5,608 bases of DNA from an uncultured Ruminococcus sp. (GCA_902766115.1 CACXCL010000221.1:1-5608); one strand, 5' to 3'. Shown: positions 1-5,608, counted from the stretch's first letter. Numbers and translations are program-made. Notes: generated from the sequence alone by a model not told the origin.

Positions 1-155
1 ATTATCCCCCCGTCATAAACCGTCCTGACGGCGTCATAGTACCATTTTCCCTTCTTCACGTCTCCGAAGGGCATCTCCGCCCCGACGGCGGGGGACGTGA
101 ACAGCGGGAGCATCAGCGTGATCGCAAGGATAACAGCGACAACTGTCTTTTTCAT
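1..155 (-). CDS. Secreted SLH-domain protein, N-terminal fragment (cut by window edge)
   Basis: The reverse strand reads 51 codons from an ATG at 155 and runs off the window. Residues 1-26 form a classical signal peptide: basic MKK, a hydrophobic core (VVAVILAITLMLPLF), then a small-residue cleavage site ending AVGA before E27. Residues 30-51 (FGDVKKGKWYYDAV, then VYDGGI) match the opening of an S-layer homology domain, which typically has F-x-D-V, W-[YA]-x-x-A-[VI] and a following G-[IL]. SLH domains bind secondary cell-wall polymers in Gram-positive bacteria, so the product is probably exported by Sec and held at the cell surface. A good ribosome site (GGAGGT, 5-nt spacer) supports the start. 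It lies 32 nt after the second ABC exporter gene with no terminator between, so it is probably co-transcribed. What follows the SLH repeat(s), and hence the function, cannot be seen. Confidence 0.85.
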   Translation of the reverse strand, partial: MKKTVVAVILAITLMLPLFTSPAVGAEMPFGDVKKGKWYYDAVRTVYDGGI

Positions 156-160
156 GGCAT

Positions 161-166
161 ACCTCC
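161..166 (-). promoter_or_regulatory. Ribosome binding site of the SLH-protein gene
   Basis: The reverse strand shows GGAGGT five bases before the ATG at 155. It lies in the 32-nt gap after the preceding ABC gene. The gap has no hairpin with a T-run, which supports read-through transcription from the ABC operon. Confidence 0.75.
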
Positions 167-187
167 GTTTAACGGGTGTTTTCAGGA

Positions 188-2422
188 TCACTTCTTGATT
201 CTCGACATTTGCCTTTGAGCCATAACGAGACCGTAGTAGATACCGCCCTTCTTCATCAGCTCGTCGTGGGTACCTATCTCGGCGAGGCGTCCTTTGTCAA
301 GGACCACAAGCCGCGAGGCGTTGCGTAAGGTCGACAGCCGGTGGGCGATCGCTATGGTAGTCCGGTCGGCGATGAGCTCAGACAGGGTTTCCTGCACGCC
401 GTGCTCGGTCTTGGTATCGAGAGACGAGGTGGCCTCGTCGAGGATCAGTATTTTCGGATCGTGGAGCAGCGCCCGGGCGATGGCGACCCGCTGCCGCTCG
501 CCGCCGGACAGCGTGTGTCCGTTCTCTCCGATGACAGTCTCGTACCCGTCCGGGAGCCGCACGATGAAATCGTGGGCGCCCGCCGCCTTCGCGGCGGTGA
601 CCACCGCGTCACGGGTACATCCCGGGGACGCGTAGGCGATATTTTCATATACCGTACCGGAGAACAGGTGCGTCTCCTGGAGTACCACGCCCATCTGCGA
701 GCGCAGACTGTGCTGCGAGACGTCCCGCAGATCCACTCCGTCCACGCGGATGGCGCCACCGTCGGGGTCGTACAGCCGCATCAGCAGATTTATCAGCGTG
801 GACTTGCCCGCGCCGGACCGCCCGACGATGCCGATCATCTCGCCGGGCTTCACGCTGAACGAGATCCCCTTCAGCACGTCGCCTCCGTCCTCGTAGGCGA
901 AAGAGACGTTGTCGAACTCGATATTCCCCCTGATATCAACGTCACAGGCGTCGGCGGAATCCTGCACGTCCTCCCTCTCGTCGACGATATCGAATATCTT
1001 GACAAGGGATGTCACGGTCCTTGTAAGCATGCGGGGCATTTGCGCCAGCCAGCTTATGGGGCCGTAGATCAGGGAAGCGTAGGAGGTGAACATGGCGGCT
1101 TCGCCGAGGCTCATCCGACCGTTCATGATCTGCCTGCCCATGTAGTAAAGAAGCAGAACGGAGCCGATATTGACAATAAACGTGAATATGGGGTCGATCA
1201 CGTTGAACACGGTCTCGTTTCTGACGGAGATATCCCTCTCCTCGCTTGCCGCGCTGTCGAAGCGGTCCTCTTCCCTTTTCTCGGTCCGGTACGCCTTCAC
1301 AACACGGATGCCGGAGAAGATGTCGTGGAGCACCGATCCCGTACGGGACCCTGCCTCCCACTGGCGGCCGTACATCCTGCGGAAGTACGGGCTGATTTTT
1401 CCGGAGAACAGGAGCAGTACCGGGACGGGAGCAAGTACGAGCAGGGCGAGGATCGGGTCTTTCAGCACAAGGATCACCGTGACCGCGACGAACAGGAAAG
1501 ACTGCTGGATCACGTTGGGGAGGTCGTTTGTAATGAATCGCTCCACCATGGACGTATCCCACGTGACCGAGCGCATGAGCGCGCCGGAGGTGCGCCTCGA
1601 GAGCGTCCTGACCGACATTTTTTCGATCTTGCCGAACACGAGCCGACGCAGATCGATGATGAGCCGCCAGCCCGCGCCCATGACGGCCAGGTTGCGGAGC
1701 GCAGTGATGAAATAAGTCAATATCTGCAGTATCGCCATGAGGGCGATGGTGAGGATGAATCCCCGGAACACGGAGCCGCTCTGCCCCGCCGCCACAGCCG
1801 CCTTCGCTTTCTCGCTGTCTATATATCCGTCAACGAGAAGTCTGTTGACGTAAGGTCCCGCAAGGTTCACGGCGAAGCTGGCGAAAAAGAGGAAAATCGA
1901 TGTGATCAGATATTTTTTATACGGGAGAGCCATTTTCAGCACTCTGCCGTAAAGGGATTTCCTGTCGGCGCAGTCCACGCAGACCGTCATCCCCGGGCGG
2001 AGCCTCTTCCTGCACTTGGGGCACACCCGGTAGAGATCCAGTTCTTCGTCGGAGGAGTAATTGCCCGTGTGCAGGAATCTCGTGATCCGGCGAACGTTTT
2101 TCGCCATGACGTCCTTGACCGAGCACGTCCCGCGGCAGATCACGACGGGACCGTTTTCCGTCTCGGCGCACATCTCGCACGCGCCGATGAGCTGGTGAAA
2201 CTCCAGCTCGGAGCAGTCGCCGTACATGACCGACAGAACAGGGAGACCGCCTTCAAAGGTAAAGACGCCCTCCTCGGTTATCACGGCAATCCCGTCCGTT
2301 GAACCGCCGTCAAGGTCAAGGTCGAAACGGAAGGCGGTGATGAACGTGCCTGAAGCGACCCCTTCGGGCACCTTTTTCAGCAGATCCCGCCCCGTTTCAA
2401 GCGAAAAAACAGTTTTCTTCAT
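188..2422 (-). CDS. ABC half-exporter (TMD-NBD fusion) with N-terminal PH-like and zinc-ribbon extension, second subunit
   Basis: This 744-aa membrane protein is a type IV (MsbA/BmrCD-like) half-exporter powered by ATP. Residues 25-118 form a beta-rich cytosolic domain that aligns by eye with the start of the partner exporter. Residues 134-151 form a zinc ribbon (C134, C137, C148, C151). Six TM segments lie at about 171-190, 218-240, 304-320, 322-340, 412-428 and 438-460. The ATPase domain (about 500-744) is complete: A-loop Y510, Walker A 534-541 (GRSGAGKS), Q-loop Q582, signature 638-644 (LSGGERQ), Walker B D662 with catalytic E663, switch H694. The extension makes it longer than the usual 580-600 aa. 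It also has five extra cysteines at 70, 82, 85, 96 and 100 that the partner lacks at equivalent positions. The ATG at 2422 follows GAGGA, which overlaps the stop of the DUF1854 gene, so translation is coupled. Cargo is unknown; generic 'multidrug' labels would be unsupported. ABC exporter identity is certain, heterodimer formation is inferred. Confidence 0.95.
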   Translation of the reverse strand: MKKTVFSLETGRDLLKKVPEGVASGTFITAFRFDLDLDGGSTDGIAVITEEGVFTFEGGLPVLSVMYGDCSELEFHQLIGACEMCAETENGPVVICRGTCSVKDVMAKNVRRITRFLHTGNYSSDEELDLYRVCPKCRKRLRPGMTVCVDCADRKSLYGRVLKMALPYKKYLITSIFLFFASFAVNLAGPYVNRLLVDGYIDSEKAKAAVAAGQSGSVFRGFILTIALMAILQILTYFITALRNLAVMGAGWRLIIDLRRLVFGKIEKMSVRTLSRRTSGALMRSVTWDTSMVERFITNDLPNVIQQSFLFVAVTVILVLKDPILALLVLAPVPVLLLFSGKISPYFRRMYGRQWEAGSRTGSVLHDIFSGIRVVKAYRTEKREEDRFDSAASEERDISVRNETVFNVIDPIFTFIVNIGSVLLLYYMGRQIMNGRMSLGEAAMFTSYASLIYGPISWLAQMPRMLTRTVTSLVKIFDIVDEREDVQDSADACDVDIRGNIEFDNVSFAYEDGGDVLKGISFSVKPGEMIGIVGRSGAGKSTLINLLMRLYDPDGGAIRVDGVDLRDVSQHSLRSQMGVVLQETHLFSGTVYENIAYASPGCTRDAVVTAAKAAGAHDFIVRLPDGYETVIGENGHTLSGGERQRVAIARALLHDPKILILDEATSSLDTKTEHGVQETLSELIADRTTIAIAHRLSTLRNASRLVVLDKGRLAEIGTHDELMKKGGIYYGLVMAQRQMSRIKK

Positions 2423-2428
2423 AAGTCC

Positions 2429-2953
2429 TCAGATAAAGAGTTCAATTTTCTTCATGCTCCGGCGGTCAAGCCCGCTCAGAGACGGTATCTCGTAGCGGTT
2501 CCCGTCCACGTCCGAAACGGTGGCGCGGTCTCCGCCGATTTTTCTGAAACTTCTGTAGGTGTCCTGGACGGTGAACTCGCGGACGCCGTCGTCGGATTCG
2601 ATCTTCCAATAGGAAAAGCCGTACCGCTGATTCACCGAAAGGATCTTTTTGATCCGGAAGACCCGGTATCTCCTTTCCGCCTCCCGGCGTAGGATCTCCG
2701 CGGTCTCCTCTCCCAGGTCGGAGAGGCTGCGGATCATGCATATCTCGTTGTCCTCCTTGTCGAGAACGGAAACGTATTCCTCAGGGGTGGAGTTGGGGAA
2801 GTTACGCTGGAGCTTCACTCTGTCGTATGTCTTCTCCTCTCCGTCCTCCGGGCGGAAGGTCAGCGAGATGAATCCTCTTTTTTCTTCAAAGACGGCGTTT
2901 TCCGCCGTGGCGTACCGTATCTTAATTACGTCGCGGAGCTCCGTTCGGCTCAT
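2429..2953 (-). CDS. DUF1854 family protein associated with ABC exporter
   Basis: This small soluble protein (174 aa) has no TM segment or signal peptide. I recognise it as DUF1854 from its conserved blocks: R50-NFP-x6-YVSVLD65, E70-ICMIRSLSDL80, the basic block R94-RYRVFRIKKILSV107, a YWKIESDDGVREF strand pair at 115-127, and SDVDGNRYEIP at 147-157. Length is about normal for the family. The biochemical role is unknown; family members are found beside ABC exporters, and some are annotated as cyanophycin-metabolism associated, but no cyanophycin gene is visible here. The gene sits between the two exporter genes, overlapping the first by 32 nt and ending 6 nt before the second, so it is probably made in fixed ratio with them and may be a cytosolic partner or regulator. 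Start choice: an in-frame GTG at 2962 overlaps the Shine-Dalgarno sequence itself, so the ATG at 2953, 8 nt after GGAGG, is preferred. Family call is strong, role is inference. Confidence 0.88.
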   Translation of the reverse strand: MSRTELRDVIKIRYATAENAVFEEKRGFISLTFRPEDGEEKTYDRVKLQRNFPNSTPEEYVSVLDKEDNEICMIRSLSDLGEETAEILRREAERRYRVFRIKKILSVNQRYGFSYWKIESDDGVREFTVQDTYRSFRKIGGDRATVSDVDGNRYEIPSLSGLDRRSMKKIELFI

Positions 2954-5240
2954 GGCCTCCACCTCCTTCTTCTTCGATACCGATATTCCTCAGCGCCTCA
3001 AGCTGGAGTTTGTACAGTTCGAAATACTTTCCCTTCGAACGGATCAGCTCGTCGTGAGTGCCGGCTTCGACTATCTTTCCCTTGTCTATTACCACCAGGC
3101 TGTCCACGTCTCGCAGAGTCGACAGTCTGTGTGCGATCATGATGGTGGTCCTGTTTTTCGAGATCCCCGTCAGCGCCTCGCTTATCATCCGCTCTGTTGC
3201 AGTGTCCATGGCGGCGGTGGCCTCGTCGAGGATCAGTATTTTCGGATCGAGCAGTATCGCCCGGGCTATGGAAACGCGCTGTCGCTCGCCGCCGGACAGG
3301 TCCTTGTTGCCGAAGCCGATCATGGTCTCGTATCCGTCCGGCAGCTTCACGATGAAATCGTGGGCTCCGGCGATCTTCGCGGCGGTGATGACGTCCTCGT
3401 CGGTGGCGTCCGGGCGGGCGTAGCGTATGTTGTCGGCGATGGTGCCGACAAAAAGATACGTCTCCTGGGAAACTATGCCCACGTTGCGGCGGAGCTCGTC
3501 GAAGGACAGATCCTTCACGTTCACACCGTCGATCTTTATCTCTCCCTCTTCCACCTCGTAGAGGCGCATCAGAAGATTCGCAAGGGTGCTCTTTCCGGCT
3601 CCGCTTTGACCGACGATGCCGAGGGACCGCCCTGCGCCCACGGAAAACGACACTCCGTCGATGACTTTTTTGCCTTTTTCGTAAGAGAATCCCACGTCGC
3701 GGAATTCCACCTCGCCGCGCATCTCGTCAAGTTTCACGGGATCCTCTCTCTCCCGGACGTCGGGCTCGGCGTCGGAGATCTCAAACAGCCGCTGCATCGC
3801 GTTGGTGCATGCGGTAAACCAGGACGCCATGTCGACCAGCATGAACATGGGCTGATTCATCATGGCGGAATACGCGATGAATGCCATCAGACGGCCGTAG
3901 GTCATCCCGCCGACGCCCGTAACCGCCATCCAGCCGCCCACGGACCACACGATGAGATTCGACAGGTTCATGATAAAGGACGCCGCCGGGAACGCCGTGT
4001 TGTTGAACACGGTCACTGAGCGGTTGTCCCGGGCGAGTTTCTCGGAACGGTCGTTGAAGCGGGAGGTCTCCTCTTTTTCGCGAGAGAACGCCTTGACGAC
4101 CCGGAACCCTGCAAGAGCGTCGGACAGAGTCGAATTGAGCGCGCGGCTGCTGCGGTAGGTCCTGGCGTGCAGAGTGTGCATCCGGCTGAAAAGCCGGTTT
4201 ACAACAAAACCGAACAGAGGCACGACCACCATAGCGCAAAGCGCCAGAGGCACGTTCATCAGGAGCATTATGACAAGGGCGGCGGCGATCTGGATCACAT
4301 TCCGGATCAATTCCGGCGCGCCCATGCAGAAAAACCAGTATATCTCGTTGGAGTCGTTGTTGATCTGATTCATCAGTCCGCCGGTCTGACGTGCGGAGAA
4401 AAACGACATCGACAGACGTTCTATGGCGGAGAAGATGGTGATTTTAAGTTTGTACGTCACGCTTGCGGACACACGCGCCGAAATGATCCCGGACAGCGCG
4501 CCGATACCCATGGAGCAAAGCCTCAGAAGGAGGACCAGCAGCGCCGCCTCCAGCAACCGCCCGTACCATGAATTTCCCGCGCGGAGCACCTTGTCGTAGA
4601 AGAATTCCGTCGAGACATACGGTGCGACGACGCCCAGCGCGGCGGTAAGGCAAAGGGCGAAGAGAACGGCTGCCATGTAACGCCGATAGCCCTTGGCGAA
4701 GACGAAGAGGCGCTTGTAGAGCTTCGATTTTTCCATGCAGTGAGGACAGATCTTCCGCTCCGGATCCGGATAGCGCCGTCCGCACTTGGGGCAGAACCTG
4801 TCGTCCCGGAAGTCCGCCTCGTCGATCTCTTCCTCCCTGCCCTCGAGCTTTGCGGAGGCGTATTTAACGAATATCCGCACGTCTCTGAGTGCCGTTTTCG
4901 TCATGGCGGCGATCTCCGTCGGCTCGCCGTCAAAATCGGCGGTCAGCCGCCCGGTGGATATGTATTCCTCGATTTTCAGTTCCCTGAGCTTATCGTTGTC
5001 AAAAGTCTCGCACATGGTCTCGGAGAAGACCCTGCCGTGCTTTTTCCCGGGGCGGCCCTCGTCACGAACGTAACCGGTCAGCACGAGCAGCTGTTTTTCC
5101 GTCAGTATGAGGCACACGTCTGCCTTCGTGCCGTCAAGAGCGAGATCCGTCATGGCGAAAACGGAGACGTCTTCGCATCGCAGTCCGTGGTCAAGCAGCA
5201 GCGGCAATATCTCGGATCCCATCTTCGATACTTCGATCAC
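2922..5240 (-). CDS. ABC half-exporter (TMD-NBD fusion) with N-terminal PH-like and zinc-ribbon extension, first subunit
   Basis: This is the first gene of the operon, 772 aa from the preferred GTG start at 5240. A GTG at 5249 is in frame but overlaps the Shine-Dalgarno sequence, while the one at 5240 lies 8 nt after GGAGG. Residues about 10-132 form a cytosolic beta-rich domain (strand KADVCLILTEKQLLVLTG near 39-56, strands around 88-112, then a helix), which I infer to be PH-like. Residues 150-168 form a zinc ribbon (C150, C153, C165, C168). Six TM segments follow at about 188-210, 228-247, 313-333, 334-349, 420-440 and 447-472. The ATPase domain is complete: A-loop Y520, Walker A 544-551 (GQSGAGKS), Q592, signature 648-654 (LSGGERQ), Walker B D672 with catalytic E673, switch H704. 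It most likely pairs with the second exporter of the operon. The C-terminus ends in a Glu/Gly-rich tail. Cargo is not predictable from sequence. Confidence 0.94.
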   Translation of the reverse strand: MIEVSKMGSEILPLLLDHGLRCEDVSVFAMTDLALDGTKADVCLILTEKQLLVLTGYVRDEGRPGKKHGRVFSETMCETFDNDKLRELKIEEYISTGRLTADFDGEPTEIAAMTKTALRDVRIFVKYASAKLEGREEEIDEADFRDDRFCPKCGRRYPDPERKICPHCMEKSKLYKRLFVFAKGYRRYMAAVLFALCLTAALGVVAPYVSTEFFYDKVLRAGNSWYGRLLEAALLVLLLRLCSMGIGALSGIISARVSASVTYKLKITIFSAIERLSMSFFSARQTGGLMNQINNDSNEIYWFFCMGAPELIRNVIQIAAALVIMLLMNVPLALCAMVVVPLFGFVVNRLFSRMHTLHARTYRSSRALNSTLSDALAGFRVVKAFSREKEETSRFNDRSEKLARDNRSVTVFNNTAFPAASFIMNLSNLIVWSVGGWMAVTGVGGMTYGRLMAFIAYSAMMNQPMFMLVDMASWFTACTNAMQRLFEISDAEPDVREREDPVKLDEMRGEVEFRDVGFSYEKGKKVIDGVSFSVGAGRSLGIVGQSGAGKSTLANLLMRLYEVEEGEIKIDGVNVKDLSFDELRRNVGIVSQETYLFVGTIADNIRYARPDATDEDVITAAKIAGAHDFIVKLPDGYETMIGFGNKDLSGGERQRVSIARAILLDPKILILDEATAAMDTATERMISEALTGISKNRTTIMIAHRLSTLRDVDSLVVIDKGKIVEAGTHDELIRSKGKYFELYKLQLEALRNIGIEEEGGGGHEPNGAPRRN
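2962..2968 (-). promoter_or_regulatory. Ribosome binding site deciding the DUF1854 start
   Basis: The reverse strand reads AAGGAGG, with an 8-nt spacer to the ATG at 2953. It lies inside the 3' end of the upstream ABC gene, where the same bases encode part of a Glu/Gly tail. The in-frame GTG at 2962-2960 shares its first G with this site and is therefore an unlikely start. Confidence 0.8.
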
Positions 5241-5248
5241 CGTTTTCA

Positions 5249-5254
5249 CCTCCC
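5249..5254 (-). promoter_or_regulatory. Ribosome binding site deciding the start of the first ABC gene
   Basis: The reverse strand reads AAAGGGAGGTG; the GGGAGG core occupies these bases and continues as a near-perfect anti-16S match. The GTG at 5249-5247 is part of this site, so initiation there is implausible. The next in-frame GTG (5240-5238) is at the ideal 8-nt spacing. An ATG at 5222 is too distant (about 26 nt). Confidence 0.8.
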
Positions 5255-5274
5255 TTTGTTTTCTACAACAAAAT

Positions 5275-5303
5275 ATTATCGCAAATCATAACGGATTTGT
5301 CAA
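5275..5303 (-). promoter_or_regulatory. Sigma-A promoter of the ABC/DUF1854 operon
   Basis: On the reverse strand, a perfect -35 TTGACA (5303-5298) is followed by a 17-bp spacer and a -10 GATAAT (5280-5275), five of six consensus bases. The predicted transcription start near 5268 gives a leader of about 28 nt carrying the strong ribosome site at 5254-5249. No other equally good promoter is seen before the operon. Confidence 0.8.
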
Positions 5304-5334
5304 TAAACAAATCGTGAATTTACGACGATTTGCG
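5280..5334. promoter_or_regulatory. Operator-like cluster of CAAATC/GATTTG inverted repeats
   Basis: Four half-sites alternate in orientation: CAAATC at 5282-5287, GATTTG at 5294-5299, CAAATC at 5308-5313 and GATTTG at 5327-5332. Dyads visible are CAAATC-N6-GATTTG (5282-5299), GATTTGT-N6-ACAAATC (5294-5313) and CAAATCGT-N9-ACGATTTG (5308-5332). The outer arms extend to CGCAAATC (5280-5287) and GATTTGCG (5327-5334). The first dyad fills the spacer of the ABC operon promoter and touches its -35 box; the last lies just upstream of the -35. This placement fits a repressor, possibly with a second site for cooperative binding or activation. No regulator gene is in the window, so the factor is unknown. 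Confidence 0.6.
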
Positions 5335-5408
5335 GTGAACGGAGTGGTAACATGATATTTCAGAAACGTCGAGTACTCTTGGCAAATGTTAAAATTTCCT
5401 TTATTTTA

Positions 5409-5437
5409 TAGACACAAGCGACTTTTTAAGATATAAT
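5409..5437 (+). promoter_or_regulatory. Sigma-A promoter of the GH32 gene
   Basis: A -35 TAGACA (5409-5414, five of six consensus bases), a 17-bp spacer and a perfect -10 TATAAT (5432-5437) precede the GH32 start. The predicted transcription start near 5444 gives a leader of about 39 nt. It diverges from the ABC operon promoter, with about 105 bp between the two -35 boxes. Confidence 0.8.
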
Positions 5438-5448
5438 TTTACGGAGAC

Positions 5449-5461
5449 GGGACGGAGTCCC
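5449..5461 (+). other. Small leader hairpin upstream of the GH32 ribosome site
   Basis: GGGAC (5449-5453), loop GGA, GTCCC (5457-5461) form a 5-bp GC-rich stem near the predicted 5' end of the GH32 mRNA, ending 7 nt before the ribosome site. It has no T-run, so it is not a terminator. It could stabilise the 5' end, or be chance. Confidence 0.3.
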
Positions 5462-5468
5462 CTAAGAG

Positions 5469-5475
5469 AAAGGAA
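5469..5475 (+). promoter_or_regulatory. Ribosome binding site of the GH32 gene
   Basis: AAAGGAA lies 7 nt before the ATG at 5483 and supports that start. Confidence 0.65.
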
Positions 5476-5482
5476 TCAAGCG

Positions 5483-5608
5483 ATGGACTATCTCAAAAGA
5501 CCGGAATTTCACTACAAACCTGCAAAAGGATGGATCAACGACCCCAACGGGCTCGTTTATTTCAAGGGATATTATCACGTTTTCTACCAGCATTCGCCGA
5601 ATTTCGAG
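5483..5608 (+). CDS. GH32 beta-fructosidase (sucrose / sucrose-6-phosphate hydrolase or fructanase), N-terminal fragment
   Basis: The first 42 codons of a glycoside hydrolase family 32 enzyme are present and the gene runs off the window. Residues 10-23 (HYKPAKGWINDPNG) carry the family hallmark H-x-x-P-x-x-G-W-x-N-D-P-N-G. D20 is the catalytic nucleophile by family knowledge. The next block, YYHVFYQHSPN (30-40), matches the conserved Y-H-x-F-Y-Q segment of the first propeller blade. The hallmark begins at residue 10 and no signal peptide precedes it, so the enzyme is probably cytoplasmic and acts on sucrose, sucrose-6-phosphate or short fructo-oligosaccharides brought in by a transporter. The acid/base and substrate-choosing residues lie beyond the window, so ScrB-type, invertase and fructanase cannot be told apart. 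It has its own promoter and ribosome site and is divergent from the ABC operon; adjacency alone does not show a shared pathway. Confidence 0.9.
   Translation, partial: MDYLKRPEFHYKPAKGWINDPNGLVYFKGYYHVFYQHSPNFE

Noticed and set aside
165..175. CCGTTTAACGG inverted repeat between the second exporter and the SLH gene as a terminator
   Set aside because: It has only 5-bp arms, no real loop and no T-run, and it overlaps the ribosome site of the SLH gene.
560..574. CACGAT-GAA-ATCGTG dyad, also present at 3348-3362, as a regulatory site
   Set aside because: Both copies encode the same conserved AHDFIV residues in the two ATPase domains; the symmetry follows from coding.
341..2302. Long open frame (653 codons) on the plus strand opposite the second exporter
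   Set aside because: It is antisense to a clear ABC gene; the translation is rich in His, Arg, Asp and Gly with no recognisable domain, as expected from the complementary frame of a GC-rich gene.
2649..4019. Long open frame (456 codons) on the plus strand opposite the DUF1854 and first exporter genes
   Set aside because: It spans two real genes in antisense, has no ribosome site or domain, and shows the same low-complexity composition as other shadow frames.
5359..5378. Possible catabolite (cre) site around AAACG, and the GAGTACTC palindrome, upstream of the GH32 promoter
   Set aside because: The AAACG core lacks the flanking TG and CA symmetry of a cre site, and an isolated 8-bp palindrome is not enough to call an operator.
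5381..5399. Imperfect dyad GGCAAAT...ATTTCC just upstream of the GH32 -35 box as a sugar-repressor operator
   Set aside because: Only six of nine pairs match in an AT-rich stretch and no second copy is seen, so it is too weak to list.
1..5608. CRISPR arrays, tRNA or rRNA genes, insertion sequences, phage or defence genes
   Set aside because: No regularly spaced repeats, tRNA-like folds, transposase motifs or terminal inverted repeats were seen on either strand.

Overview
The window looks like part of a Gram-positive, Clostridia-like (Firmicutes) chromosome of moderately high GC. The basis is strong GGAGG-type Shine-Dalgarno sites before every gene, consensus sigma-A promoters in an AT-rich intergenic spacer, GTG start use, and the beginning of a secreted protein with an S-layer homology (SLH) motif. 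The phylum is an inference; no rRNA or marker gene is present.

Layout. Most of the window (about 5240 down to 1) is one minus-strand operon. In transcription order it holds: (1) a 772-aa ABC half-exporter (5240-2922); (2) a 174-aa DUF1854 protein (2953-2429) overlapping gene 1 by 32 nt; (3) a second, 744-aa ABC half-exporter (2422-188), 6 nt after gene 2; and (4) the first 51 codons of an SLH-domain protein with a signal peptide (155-1), 32 nt after gene 3 with no terminator between, cut by the window edge. On the plus strand, at the other edge (5483-5608), begins a divergently transcribed GH32 family beta-fructosidase (sucrase/fructanase type), also cut.

The spacer 5250-5482 holds a near-consensus promoter in each direction. 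It also holds a cluster of four CAAATC/GATTTG half-sites overlapping and flanking the ABC operon promoter, which looks like an operator.

How the genes may work together. The two ABC proteins each have six transmembrane segments plus one complete ATPase domain and most likely pair as a heterodimeric type IV exporter with two intact ATP sites. Both carry an unusual cytosolic N-terminal extension: a beta-rich domain that I infer to be PH-like, followed by a four-cysteine zinc ribbon just before TM1. The DUF1854 protein lies between them and is translationally coupled to both, so it is probably a soluble partner of the exporter. The cargo is unknown. This ABC/DUF1854 module is the least understood and most interesting content of the window.
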